Made by a program: the position numbers and the translations under genes. Shown one piece after another: positions 1 through 8,206 of a DNA stretch of 64,000 nt. Numbering within the stretch: position 1 is the stretch's first letter; every line of letters starts with the position of its first letter. Source of the stretch: JAGWBJ01 sp034423015 (GTDB taxonomy: Bacteria > Chloroflexota > Dehalococcoidia > Lucifugimonadales > JAGWBF01); contig DAOUJG010000064.1 of NCBI GenBank assembly GCA_034423015.1, forward strand, positions 62,001 through 126,000. Reading direction: 5' to 3'. The notes below the pieces were generated by a model. It was not told the origin of the DNA, searched no databases, and saw only the letters and a program-made list of their open reading frames with translations.

Positions 1-1
1 C

Positions 2-874
2 TGGCCCAACGGCTGGAACTCCATAATCTGGAACATCCGCTTCCCCAGGGTCGTGCTGGCCGGCCTGGTGGGGGCGTGCCTGGCCATCGCGGGAGCGGCC
101 TACCAGGGCCTCTTCCGCAACCCGTTGGCCGAGCCGGGCCTCATAGGGGTGTCCTCGGGGGCCGCCCTGGGGGCCACGGTGGTGCTGGTCACCAGCGTAC
201 CCTTCTACGTCTTCGGCTACAGCCTGCTGCCCATAGCCGCCTTCGCCGGAGGGATCGTGACGGTAGCCGTGGCCTACACGGTGTCCAGGCAGGCCAACGG
301 GGTGCCCCTCCTGACGCTGATCCTCGCCGGGGTTGCCATCGCCTCCCTGGCCACCGCCGTGTCGAGCCTCCTGATGATACGCAGCGATCCCGACGTCCGG
401 CCCCTGCTCTCCTGGCTCCTGGGCGGCGGCCTGATATCGTCCCAGTGGGACGACATCTACATGCTGATGCCCTACCTGGTAGTGGGAGCCCTGGTCCTGA
501 TGGGGTACAGCCGCATCCTCAACACCTTCCAGGTGAACGAGGAGGAGGCGAAGCAGCTTGGCGTGAACGTGGAGAAGACCAAGATCGTCCTCGTCGTGGT
601 GGCGACCCTGATAACGGCGGCCTCCGTATCGGTGGCCGGGATAGTGGGTTTCGTGGGGCTCATAGCTCCCCACGTGGTGAGGCTGATATGGGGGCAGGAC
701 AATCGCTTTCTGCTGCCCATGGCCATGCTTACGGGCGCGGGGTTCATGATAGCGGCGGACCTGATCGGCCGCACCATAGCCAGCCCCAGCGAGCTGCCCG
801 TGGGTGTGGTGACGTCCTTCTGCGGGGCGCCCTTCTTCCTCTATCTCCTGCGAAAGAGGAAGGTGGTGCTTTGA
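2..874 (+). CDS. BtuC/FecCD-family ABC transporter permease (5'-truncated by window edge)
   Basis: This is the membrane subunit of a vitamin B12 or iron-siderophore ABC importer. The frame is open from base 2, and the residues before the first GTG (base 53) already fit the family (NIRFPRVVLAGLVG), so the true start lies left of the window. The FecCD hallmark NPLAEPGLIGVSSGAALG follows, then several hydrophobic segments and the conserved tail region GLIAPHVVRLIWG and ELPVGVVTSFCGAPFF. The coupled ATPase overlaps its stop codon, and cobO, a CobC-like phosphatase and cobQ follow, so I infer that the substrate is a corrinoid. An iron-siderophore substrate cannot be excluded from the sequence alone. 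Confidence 0.9.
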   Translation, partial: WPNGWNSIIWNIRFPRVVLAGLVGACLAIAGAAYQGLFRNPLAEPGLIGVSSGAALGATVVLVTSVPFYVFGYSLLPIAAFAGGIVTVAVAYTVSRQANGVPLLTLILAGVAIASLATAVSSLLMIRSDPDVRPLLSWLLGGGLISSQWDDIYMLMPYLVVGALVLMGYSRILNTFQVNEEEAKQLGVNVEKTKIVLVVVATLITAASVSVAGIVGFVGLIAPHVVRLIWGQDNRFLLPMAMLTGAGFMIAADLIGRTIASPSELPVGVVTSFCGAPFFLYLLRKRKVVL

Positions 875-1686
875 GCCTGCAGCCTCCCCTGAAAGCGACG
901 GGGATAGGGTTCTCCTACGGCCAGCGCACCATCCTGCATGACGTCGACCTGGAGGCGGCGACCGGGGAGGCCGTCGGCATCGTGGGTCCCAACGGGTCCG
1001 GCAAGACGACCCTGCTGAGGATAGTCGGCGGCAGCCTGACTCCCGGACATGGCGACGTCTACGTGCGGGGGGAGAGGCTGCCCTCCCTGCGGCCCAGGGA
1101 CCGGGCGCGGCTCGTGGCCATGGTGCAGCAGAGCCCCGCGGTGCCGCCCGGCTTCTCCGCGCTGGAGGTGGTCCTGATGGGCAGGAACCCGTACCTGGGC
1201 CTGCTCCAATGGGAGGGGCAGAGGGACCTGGACGTCTGCCAGGAGGTCATGGAGCTGACCGAGACTTGGGAGTACGCCGCGCGGCCCGTCTCCACCCTGT
1301 CGGGTGGGGAGCTGCAGAGGGTGTTCATCGCCCGCGCCCTGGCGCAGCAGACACCCGTCCTCATCCTCGATGAGCCCACGTCCCACCTGGACATAAGCTA
1401 CCAGACCGCCGTCATGGACATGATAGAGAGGATTCGCAGGAAGACCGGGATAACCGTCCTGGCGGCCATGCACGACCTGAGCCTGGCAGCCCAGTATTGC
1501 AGCCGCATCGTCGCCCTCCACCAGGGGACCATCGTTGCATCCGGAGAGCCCTCGGAGGTGCTGACGGTGGACGTGGTCTCCCGGGTATTCGGAGCTCCCG
1601 TCTCCGTGATAGAGCACCCGGTCCACAAGACGCCGGTGATACTCCCGCTGGGGCAGGTAGCCAACGGGCGGGAGAGGGCCGGCTAG
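871..1686 (+). CDS. BtuD/FecE-type ABC transporter ATP-binding protein
   Basis: This is the ATPase that powers the upstream permease, 271 aa, the usual length for BtuD/FecE proteins. I chose the TTG at 871: it overlaps the permease stop (TTGA) and has a purine-rich AGAGGAAGG just upstream. Walker A (GPNGSGKT) is at residues 39-46, the signature LSGGE at 143-147 and Walker B ending in D167-E168, followed by PTSHLD. The switch histidine lies in AAMHDLSLAAQYC. It is translationally coupled to the permease and about 60 bp upstream of cobO, so a corrinoid role is inferred from context. Confidence 0.9.
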   Translation: MSLQPPLKATGIGFSYGQRTILHDVDLEAATGEAVGIVGPNGSGKTTLLRIVGGSLTPGHGDVYVRGERLPSLRPRDRARLVAMVQQSPAVPPGFSALEVVLMGRNPYLGLLQWEGQRDLDVCQEVMELTETWEYAARPVSTLSGGELQRVFIARALAQQTPVLILDEPTSHLDISYQTAVMDMIERIRRKTGITVLAAMHDLSLAAQYCSRIVALHQGTIVASGEPSEVLTVDVVSRVFGAPVSVIEHPVHKTPVILPLGQVANGRERAG

Positions 1687-1747
1687 TGGAACGTTGGCAG
1701 GGTGCAGATGACGAGGCTTCCGGCACGGTCTGGAACGGGGAGGTAAG

Positions 1748-2317
1748 GTGACACGAGCGGAGGAGATACAAAAGCACCAGCCGGTACGAGGGCCCAGGGT
1801 CAAGAAGGGCCTGGTGATCGTCAACACGGGGGACGGCAAGGGCAAGACCACCGCCGCCATGGGCGTGCTGTTCCGCGCCTGGGGCAGGGACATGCGGGTC
1901 GTCATGCTCCAGTTCATCAAGCACACCACCGCCAGGTTCGGCGAGCAGCGGGCCGCCAAGAAGATCGGGGTGGACATGCTGGCCTACGGGGACGGCTTTA
2001 CCTGGCGGTCCAGGGACATGGAGCGCACCGAGGAGATGGCCCGCGTTCAGTGGGACGTTGCCAAGGAGAAGATCGCCTCGGGCCAGCATGACGTGGTCAT
2101 CCTCGACGAGTTCACCTACCCGATGCACTACGGCTGGGTGCCGGTCTCGGAGGTGCTGGAGGTCTTGAAGGCCCGGGACCCGGACCTGCACGTCATCATC
2201 ACCGGCCGCAACGCCCCGCCGGAGCTGGTGGAGTACGCCGACCTCGTCACCGAGATGAGGGCGGTCAAGCACCCGTACCAGGAGGGGATCAAGGCCCAGC
2301 CGGGCATCGAGTTCTAG
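1748..2317 (+). CDS. cobO: Corrinoid adenosyltransferase (CobO/BtuR type)
   Basis: It transfers the adenosyl group of ATP to cob(I)alamin or corrinoid precursors in the cytoplasm. The product is 189 aa with a glycine-rich P-loop (GDGKGKTTAAMG) at residues 28-39, the family motif MLQFIK at 53-58, the acidic pair D120-E121 and the C-terminal TGRNAP and KHPYQEGI segments typical of CobO/BtuR. The start is GTG at 1748, preceded by GGGAGGTAAG. Together with the importer upstream and the CobC-like and CobQ genes downstream it forms a corrinoid uptake and salvage operon. Confidence 0.92.
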   Translation: MTRAEEIQKHQPVRGPRVKKGLVIVNTGDGKGKTTAAMGVLFRAWGRDMRVVMLQFIKHTTARFGEQRAAKKIGVDMLAYGDGFTWRSRDMERTEEMARVQWDVAKEKIASGQHDVVILDEFTYPMHYGWVPVSEVLEVLKARDPDLHVIITGRNAPPELVEYADLVTEMRAVKHPYQEGIKAQPGIEF

Positions 2318-2441
2318 GCCGGGCTCTCGTTCCATTCTCGTCGAGGGATGACCGGGGGTCAGTGCTTCGACCCGTCATTGACTTCTAGGCCGGGCGGTCA
2401 TTACGCCTGTGTCGAGGGTGACCCGGGGGTCACCGCTTCGA
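2312..2441. repeat. 71-bp-period direct duplication with palindromic core
   Basis: Two 59-nt copies (2312-2370 and 2383-2441) share the ends TTCTAGGCCGGGC and GCTTCGA and a palindromic core (TGACC-GGG-GGTCA in copy 1, GTGACCC-GG-GGGTCAC in copy 2). Copy 1 includes the cobO stop codon. The central 15 nt differ between copies. The pair lies between cobO and the phosphatase gene, so either core could act as a weak terminator or processing hairpin inside the operon. Confidence 0.75.
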
Positions 2442-2494
2442 AAGGAGCTGCCCATGACGCCAGCCCCGCCGGACCTCCCGGGGGGAGTGTAGCC

Positions 2495-3208
2495 TTGTTG
2501 AGGCCCGACGGCGCCCATGAAGGAAGCGGGGGGCCCCACCGCCTGCTGATGGTCCGGCATGGCGAGACGCCGTGGAACCTGGAGGGCAGGATTCAGGGCC
2601 ATGCCGACGTGCCGCTGTCCGAGAGGGGCCGCGCCCAGGCGGCCTCCCTGGCCCGCCGGGTTGCCGGGCTCCAGGTCCATGCCGCCTACGCCAGCGACCT
2701 GACCCGGACCATGCAGACCGCCGAGTCGGTGCTGGCCGGGCGGGAGGTGGCCCCTTCCCCCGTGCCCGAGCTGCGGGAGTTCTCCTATGGCCGCTGGGAG
2801 GGCATGACCCACCGGGAGGTGGAGCGTGAGGACCCGGCGGCATACGCCGACATGATGACGCGCCGGCCGGACTTCGCTCCCCCCGGGGGCGAGAGCCTGC
2901 ACCAGGTCACGGCCAGGGTCTGCGGGTTCGCCTCGGGCCTCCGCGACGCCATGTTCTCGGGAGAGGCCTACGGCTTCCGGGGCCACTCCCCGGCCGGTCC
3001 GGATGACGGGGGCGGCGCCGTCCTGGTCGTGGGCCACGGAGGGTCGCTGAGGGCCCTGCTGGTCTGCCTGCTGGACCTGCCGGTGTCCGCGGTGTGGAGC
3101 CTCTGGCTGGACACCGCCAGCCTTACCATCGTCGACCTGTACCCGGACAACGCGGTCATGAAGCTGTTCAACGATACGTCGCACCTGAAGGGAGACGTGG
3201 GGCCGTGA
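2495..3208 (+). CDS. Histidine phosphatase, CobC-like (alpha-ribazole phosphatase candidate)
   Basis: This is a member of the histidine phosphatase (phosphoglycerate mutase) superfamily, 237 aa from the chosen start. The RHGE motif lies at residues 21-24, the second catalytic histidine in VVGHGGSLRALL, and the acidic catalytic position in the ELREFSYGRWEG segment. Its location between cobO and cobQ suggests the CobC role, removing the phosphate from alpha-ribazole phosphate in nucleotide-loop assembly; that role is inferred. I chose TTG 2495 because GGGGGGAG lies just upstream. The frame stays open to GTG/ATG codons near 2348, but that region is occupied by the direct duplication and is not conserved-looking. 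Confidence 0.8.
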   Translation: MLRPDGAHEGSGGPHRLLMVRHGETPWNLEGRIQGHADVPLSERGRAQAASLARRVAGLQVHAAYASDLTRTMQTAESVLAGREVAPSPVPELREFSYGRWEGMTHREVEREDPAAYADMMTRRPDFAPPGGESLHQVTARVCGFASGLRDAMFSGEAYGFRGHSPAGPDDGGGAVLVVGHGGSLRALLVCLLDLPVSAVWSLWLDTASLTIVDLYPDNAVMKLFNDTSHLKGDVGP

Positions 3209-4773
3209 CGGCCAGGGTGCTGATGGTCCAGGGGACCGCCTCCCACGTGGGCAAGAGCGTGCTGGTGGCGGCCCTCTGCCGCATATTCCGACAGGACGGC
3301 TACAGCGTCGCGCCCTTCAAGGCCCAGAACATGTCCAACAACTCCTACGTTACCCCCGAGGGCGGCGAGATAGGCCGCGCCCAGGCGGTGCAGGCCGAGG
3401 CCGCGGGCATCGAGCCGTCGGTGGAGATGAACCCGGTCCTCCTCAAGCCCGAGGCCGACAGCCGGTCCCAGATCGTGCTCCTGGGAAAGCCTCAGGGCTC
3501 GGCCGGCGGCTCCTACTTCGCCCAGGTCAAGCCAAGACTGTGGCAGTCCATCTCCGCGTCCCTGGACAGCCTGCGGGACCGGTACGAAGTAGTCGTCATA
3601 GAGGGGGCGGGAAGCCCCGCCGAGATAAACCTGAAGCAGCACGAGATCGTGAACATGCGCGTGGCCCGCTACTGCGGCGCGCCAGTGCTGCTGGTGGGCG
3701 ACATCGACCGGGGAGGCATATTCGCCTCCCTGGTGGGCACCATGGAGCTGCTGGACCCCGAGGAGCGGGAGCTCGTCAAGGGGTTCGTGGTCAACAAATT
3801 CAGGGGCAACGTGGACCTGCTGAAGCCCGGCCTGGAGTTCCTGGAGGAGAGGACCGGGGTCCCAGTGGCAGGGGTGGTCCCGTACTACTACGACATCGAC
3901 ATACCCGAGGAGGACGCGGTGCCCCTGGAGCAGCGGCGCCGGATGAAGGAGCGGACGGACTACCTGCTGGACATCGCCGTCATCGGGTTCCCGCACATCT
4001 CCAACTTCGACGACTTCGATCCCCTGCTGCGGGAGCCGGGCGTCAGGCTGCGGTACGTGGAGGCCCACGACGAGCTGGGCCGCCCGGACATGGTGGTGCT
4101 GCCGGGGACCAAGACCACCGTTCGCGACCTGGAGTGGATGCGGGAGAGGGGCTTCGCCCATCGCCTGCGCCAGCTCGCCGCCGACGGCGTGGCGGTGGTG
4201 GGCATATGCGGCGGCTACCAGATGCTTGGAGACGAGATCCTGGACCCCCAGCGAATCGAGGCCGATGAGCCCCGGACCCCCGGGCTGGAGCTCCTGCCGG
4301 TGACCACCGTATTCGAAGGGACCAAGGAGACCTCCAGGGTGACGGGGGAGGTAACCGGCTCGGCCGGTCTCCTGGAGAGGGCGACGGGCACGGCCCTGAA
4401 GGGCTACGAGATCCACATGGGCAGGACCTCTCTATCGTCAGGAGGCCGGGGGCCCGGAGTCGGGCGGCCGGCGGGCCCTGCGCCGTTCCTCCTGAAGGAG
4501 CGTTCCGGCCGCCCGGTGGAGCACCTGGACGGGGCCGCGGACTCCGCGGGCATGGTCCTGGGGACCTACCTCCACGGCGTTTTCTACAACCAGGCAGTCC
4601 GCGCCTCGGTGCTGGCTGCCCTGGCCGAGAGGAAAGGGGTCTCCCTGCCGGAGTCGGGTGGGGACGCCGCCCACTCCAACGATGCCGAGTACGACAAGCT
4701 GGCGTCCCTGGTGAGGGGCAGCCTGCGCATGGACCTGGTCTACGGCATGATGGGGCTGCGGCCCCCCCGTTAG
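3205..4773 (+). CDS. cobQ: Cobyric acid synthase CobQ
   Basis: It amidates four side chains of adenosyl-cobyrinic acid a,c-diamide using glutamine and ATP. The product is 522 aa. The N-terminal ATP-binding domain starts with MVQGTASHVGKS and carries FKAQNMSNNSYV; the C-terminal class I glutamine amidotransferase domain carries the nucleophilic cysteine in GICGGYQMLG (about residue 335) and the catalytic histidine in YLHGVF. The start is GTG 3205, overlapping the phosphatase stop (GTGA), which implies translational coupling. It is the last gene of the corrinoid operon; a new promoter for the next gene begins 20 bp after its stop. Confidence 0.95.
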   Translation: MTARVLMVQGTASHVGKSVLVAALCRIFRQDGYSVAPFKAQNMSNNSYVTPEGGEIGRAQAVQAEAAGIEPSVEMNPVLLKPEADSRSQIVLLGKPQGSAGGSYFAQVKPRLWQSISASLDSLRDRYEVVVIEGAGSPAEINLKQHEIVNMRVARYCGAPVLLVGDIDRGGIFASLVGTMELLDPEERELVKGFVVNKFRGNVDLLKPGLEFLEERTGVPVAGVVPYYYDIDIPEEDAVPLEQRRRMKERTDYLLDIAVIGFPHISNFDDFDPLLREPGVRLRYVEAHDELGRPDMVVLPGTKTTVRDLEWMRERGFAHRLRQLAADGVAVVGICGGYQMLGDEILDPQRIEADEPRTPGLELLPVTTVFEGTKETSRVTGEVTGSAGLLERATGTALKGYEIHMGRTSLSSGGRGPGVGRPAGPAPFLLKERSGRPVEHLDGAADSAGMVLGTYLHGVFYNQAVRASVLAALAERKGVSLPESGGDAAHSNDAEYDKLASLVRGSLRMDLVYGMMGLRPPR

Positions 4774-4792
4774 CCAGCCTCCCTGGCCAAGC

Positions 4793-4821
4793 TTGACACC
4801 TCCCGGCGCCCTCCCCATACT
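4793..4821 (+). promoter_or_regulatory. Sigma-70-type promoter for the M20 hydrolase gene
   Basis: TTGACA (4793-4798) and CATACT (4816-4821) are separated by 17 nt. The expected transcript start near 4828 leaves a leader of about 22 nt containing CTCGGAGGTG before the ATG at 4851. Confidence 0.7.
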
Positions 4822-4850
4822 CGTGTGTATCCCCTCTCGGAGGTGCCCCC

Positions 4851-6092
4851 ATGGCTGCTCCCACCGTCAACGGACGGCGTCTGAACGCCACCATTGAGGC
4901 CCTGGGCAGGATCGGAGAGACGCCCGAGGGGATGCAGCGGGTCGCCTTCTCCCCCGCCGACGTGGAGGGAAGGCGGTATGTCATGGACCTGATGTCCGAG
5001 GCGGGCCTCCAGGTCCGGATGGACGCCGCAGGGAACATCATCGGCCGCAGGGAGGGCAGCGACCGCCACGCGCCGGCCATCGCCCTGGGCTCCCACGTGG
5101 ACACGGTGCCCAGCGGCGGCAAGTACGACGGCGCCCTGGGCGTGCTGGCCGCCATCGAGTCGGCCCGCACCCTCCACGACCACGGCATCACCACCAGGCA
5201 TCCCCTGGAGGTGCTGGTGTTCACCAACGAGGAGGGCACCACCTTCAACCGCTGGCTGCTGGGCAGCCGGGCCATGGCCGGCGCCTGGGACAAGGGCGAC
5301 CTGGATGCCGCCGACCCGGCGGGGACCAGCCTGGCGGAGTACTTCCCCAGGATTGGCGGAGACCTGGACCGCATCGAAGAGGCCGTCCGGCGGGAGGGCG
5401 ACCTGCACGCCTACCTGGAGCTGCACATCGAGCAGGGCCCCGTGCTGCACCGTAACGCGGTCCCCGTCGGCGTGGTGTCGGGGATAACGGGCCGGTCTGT
5501 GTTCCAGGTCGTCGCCAAGGGGACGGCCAACCACGCGGGCACCACGCCCATGGATAACCGGCGCGATGCCCTGCTGGCCGCCTCCAGGATGATCACGGCG
5601 GTGAACACCATAGTCGCCGAGGAGGAGACCTGCCGGGTGGGGACGGTGGGCACCGTGGCGGTGAAGCCCACCAGCGCCGTGAACGTCATCCCCGGAGAGG
5701 TGGAGTTGGGGGTGGAGTTCCGCGACATAGACATGGAGTCCCTGGACCACGCCGAGCGCCGCCTCAACGAGGTGGCCAGGGATATCGCCGCGGCCACCGA
5801 CACGGAGGTCCTGGTAAAGCGGCTGGAGCGGGGCCTGTCGTGCCCCATCGGCGGAGACGTCAGGGACGTGGTGGCGAGGGCGGCCCGCAACCTGGGCCTG
5901 GAGTCCATCGTCATACCCAGCGGGGCGGGGCACGACGCCCAGGCCATCGCCAACATCACCCGGGCGGGAATGATCTTCGTCCCCAGCGTCGACGGCGTCA
6001 GCCACTCCCGGGAGGAGTACACGACGCCCCAGGACTGCGTCAACGGCGCCAACGTGCTCCTCAACACCATGCTGGACCTGGACCGGGCGTAG
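4851..6092 (+). CDS. Zn-dependent M20 amidohydrolase (N-carbamoyl-L-amino acid hydrolase / allantoate amidohydrolase family)
   Basis: It belongs to the hydantoinase/carbamoylase branch of peptidase family M20, which hydrolyses N-carbamoyl amino acids, allantoate or ureidoglycine-type substrates. The product is 413 aa, the family's usual size. Metal-binding residues are visible: H82 in GSHVDTVPSGG, D93 in KYDGALG, the E127-E128 pair in TNEEGTTFN, a histidine in ELHIEQGP, and a late histidine in SGAGHDAQ. It is a single-gene unit with its own promoter. The exact substrate cannot be read from the sequence; no hydantoinase or purine-degradation partner is adjacent. Confidence 0.9.
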   Translation: MAAPTVNGRRLNATIEALGRIGETPEGMQRVAFSPADVEGRRYVMDLMSEAGLQVRMDAAGNIIGRREGSDRHAPAIALGSHVDTVPSGGKYDGALGVLAAIESARTLHDHGITTRHPLEVLVFTNEEGTTFNRWLLGSRAMAGAWDKGDLDAADPAGTSLAEYFPRIGGDLDRIEEAVRREGDLHAYLELHIEQGPVLHRNAVPVGVVSGITGRSVFQVVAKGTANHAGTTPMDNRRDALLAASRMITAVNTIVAEEETCRVGTVGTVAVKPTSAVNVIPGEVELGVEFRDIDMESLDHAERRLNEVARDIAAATDTEVLVKRLERGLSCPIGGDVRDVVARAARNLGLESIVIPSGAGHDAQAIANITRAGMIFVPSVDGVSHSREEYTTPQDCVNGANVLLNTMLDLDRA

Positions 6093-6110
6093 GGCTGCCT
6101 GACCGGCCGC

Positions 6111-6812
6111 TCAGTCGTCTTCCAGATGCCTGGGCAGCCACTCCCCAAGGAGTTCGTGGAGCTCGTCGCGGCACTCCCGCAGGCCGTGCTCCGCCCCCTC
6201 GTACAGCACCAGCTCCCTGGGTTCCCTGGCCCATCCGTAGATCCGCTGGGCGCACCACGCCGGCAGACGGGTGTCCGCGGTGCCGTGGACTACCAGCAGC
6301 GGCCGGGGCGAAATGCGGGGAGCGCCCTGGGCGCCGTGGGTCTGGGACGAGAGGGCCACCACCGCCGACACGTCCGGGCTGAACGCCCCGGCGGCAATGA
6401 CCACCGCGCCGCCGAAGGAGTGACCTACGAGGGCGACGCGGGAGCACCCCCGGGCCCTCAGCGCCTCCACGCCGATGAGGGCGTCCCACACCGACTCGTC
6501 CAGGTCGGCGGGGTGGCGGTAGTCCAGCCGCATGGACGTCACTCCCCGGGCTGTCAGCTCCTCGGACAGGGTCTCGTAGATGCCCTCCGCTGGGCCCGCG
6601 TACCCGCCCCGCGCGCCGCACACCCACAGCACGGCCCCTCCGGCGGGCCGGTCCGGCTCGTGCAGGATGGCCCGTATGGCGCCGCGAGTGGTGGAGAGGG
6701 CTACGCCGCGTCCCGTGGCGTCCTCAGGCAGGGCCGTCTCTTCTATGCCCAGCAGCGACGACGCCACCGAGCGCCGGAGCTCCCGGAGGCGCCGCCGGTC
6801 TTCATCGCTCAT
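6111..6812 (-). CDS. Alpha/beta hydrolase (dienelactone-hydrolase-like)
   Basis: This is a cytoplasmic serine hydrolase of 233 aa. The catalytic triad is visible as S132 in VGHSFGGA, D180 in HGTADTRLP and H209 in EGAEHGL. No signal peptide is present. It lies 30 bp downstream of a metal-dependent amidohydrolase on the same strand and is convergent with the M20 hydrolase gene, so the amidohydrolase and this enzyme probably share a transcript starting near 8050. The substrate is unknown; small esters or lactones are typical for the family. Confidence 0.82.
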   Translation of the reverse strand: MSDEDRRRLRELRRSVASSLLGIEETALPEDATGRGVALSTTRGAIRAILHEPDRPAGGAVLWVCGARGGYAGPAEGIYETLSEELTARGVTSMRLDYRHPADLDESVWDALIGVEALRARGCSRVALVGHSFGGAVVIAAGAFSPDVSAVVALSSQTHGAQGAPRISPRPLLVVHGTADTRLPAWCAQRIYGWAREPRELVLYEGAEHGLRECRDELHELLGEWLPRHLEDD

Positions 6813-6842
6813 GCCCCGCCCCGCCTGCTGGACCCGCTCGCG

Positions 6843-8021
6843 CTACCGGACTCTCCGGCCGGCCTGGAACACCGCCCACACATTCCGCAAGGCCCCGATG
6901 TCCGAGAGGGGGTCTCCGTCGATGAGCACCATGTCGGCCTGCTTGGCCACCTCGATGGTGCCGGCCAGGTCCTGGATGCCCATCAGCTCGGCCCCCTCCC
7001 GGGTGGCCGACTCCAGGGCCGCGGCTGGGGACATGCCGGAGTCGACCATCAGCTCCAGCTCCCTGGCGATGAAGCCGTGGCGGGCCGGGGAGCCCCCGGC
7101 GTCCGTGCCGGCGGCGATGCGCACCCCGGCGGCCAGCGCCCTCTTGAAGCTTGTTATGGAGTTCTCCTTGCGGGCCGCCAGGTCCGCCCGCTGGCCGTCG
7201 GTCATGCCGTAGAGGCCTCCCAGGCGCTCCCGGGCGTCCCAGGTGGACATGGTGGGGACGAAGTAGGTGCCCCGCCGGGCCATCAGCGCGCAGGTCTCCT
7301 CGTCCAGGTAGGTGCCGTGCTCCACGGAGTCTATGCCGGCCTCCACGGCCTGGCGGCTGCCCTCGTAGCCGTGGCAGTGGGCCGCGATCTTCAGCCCGGC
7401 CTCGTGGGACGTGCGTACGGCGGCCTCCAGGGCCGCCGGTCCCAGGCTGGCGAACTGGTCGCCGTTGGGCCTGAATCCGGTGGCCCCGACCTTGATCATT
7501 CCGGCGCCGCGCTCGATCATCTCCCGGATGCCCAGCACCAGCTCCTCTGTGGTGTTCATGTCCCGGGTCAGTGCCGCCGGCCAGGTGCCCGGAAACTGGA
7601 ACCACTCCCCGCTGGCGACGATCCGGGGACCCATGATGGCCCCCGAGGCCGTCTGCCGGGCGACGAGGATGTTGATGGCGTGCCTGGCGCCCACGTCCCG
7701 GGCGGAGGTCACCCCCGACATGAGGGCCCGGCGGCAGTTTCCCACGGCCTTGAGGGTGAACGTGTCGTGGCTGTCGCCCAGGAGCCGCTCCATGCTGTCC
7801 ATGCCGCCGTCCCCGGTGAAGTGCTCGTGGCAGTCGATCATGCCGGGTATCAGGGTCAGGCCCTCTCCGTTGATGTCCTCCTGGTGGACGGTGGTCCTGG
7901 GCCGCGCCGTCTCCTCGCCGATCCAGTGGACCACGCCGTTGGAGACCTCCACGCTGACCCGTTGCACGGGGGCGGCTCCGGTCCCATCGATGAGCCTTAC
8001 GTTACGAATGACGCTATCCAC
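6843..8021 (-). CDS. Metal-dependent amidohydrolase
   Basis: This is an amidohydrolase-superfamily enzyme of 392 aa, of the imidazolonepropionase/prolidase-like branch abundant in marine Chloroflexota. It shows an N-terminal beta-sandwich start (RNVRLIDGTG), the first metal motif H65-E66-H67 in GMIDCHEHF, further histidines in AAHCHGYEGS and SVEHGTYLD, and the catalytic aspartate in AAGTDAGGSPARHGF. It has its own promoter, and the alpha/beta hydrolase gene follows. The substrate is not predictable beyond a cyclic amide, dipeptide or similar bond. Confidence 0.88.
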   Translation of the reverse strand: MDSVIRNVRLIDGTGAAPVQRVSVEVSNGVVHWIGEETARPRTTVHQEDINGEGLTLIPGMIDCHEHFTGDGGMDSMERLLGDSHDTFTLKAVGNCRRALMSGVTSARDVGARHAINILVARQTASGAIMGPRIVASGEWFQFPGTWPAALTRDMNTTEELVLGIREMIERGAGMIKVGATGFRPNGDQFASLGPAALEAAVRTSHEAGLKIAAHCHGYEGSRQAVEAGIDSVEHGTYLDEETCALMARRGTYFVPTMSTWDARERLGGLYGMTDGQRADLAARKENSITSFKRALAAGVRIAAGTDAGGSPARHGFIARELELMVDSGMSPAAALESATREGAELMGIQDLAGTIEVAKQADMVLIDGDPLSDIGALRNVWAVFQAGRRVR

Positions 8022-8056
8022 CAGGCCCCCCCTTTCCCGCTCGCGCAGTTTGCGCC

Positions 8057-8086
8057 ATACTAGTGCCCGGATTCTCCCAGTGTCAA
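8057..8086 (-). promoter_or_regulatory. Sigma-70-type promoter for the amidohydrolase operon
   Basis: Read on the minus strand, TTGACA (8086-8081) and TAGTAT (8062-8057) are separated by 18 nt. Transcription would start near 8050, about 30 nt before the ATG at 8021, which is preceded by AAAGGGGGG. Confidence 0.65.
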
Positions 8087-8206
8087 GGCAGTCCCCGTCG
8101 GCCGGGCGTCGCCGGGACCGCGCGGGGTGTTAGAATGGTCTCGTACCGGGGGCCTCGTGTCCCGGTGGCCCCCGGGCTAGGACGGCCTTGGGAGAGGAGC
8201 GGCGAC

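Noticed and set aside
8101..8140. Promoter for the MmgE/PrpD gene at TAGAAT (8131-8136)
   Set aside because: The -10-like box is acceptable, but no sequence resembling a -35 lies 16-19 nt upstream, so I did not list it.
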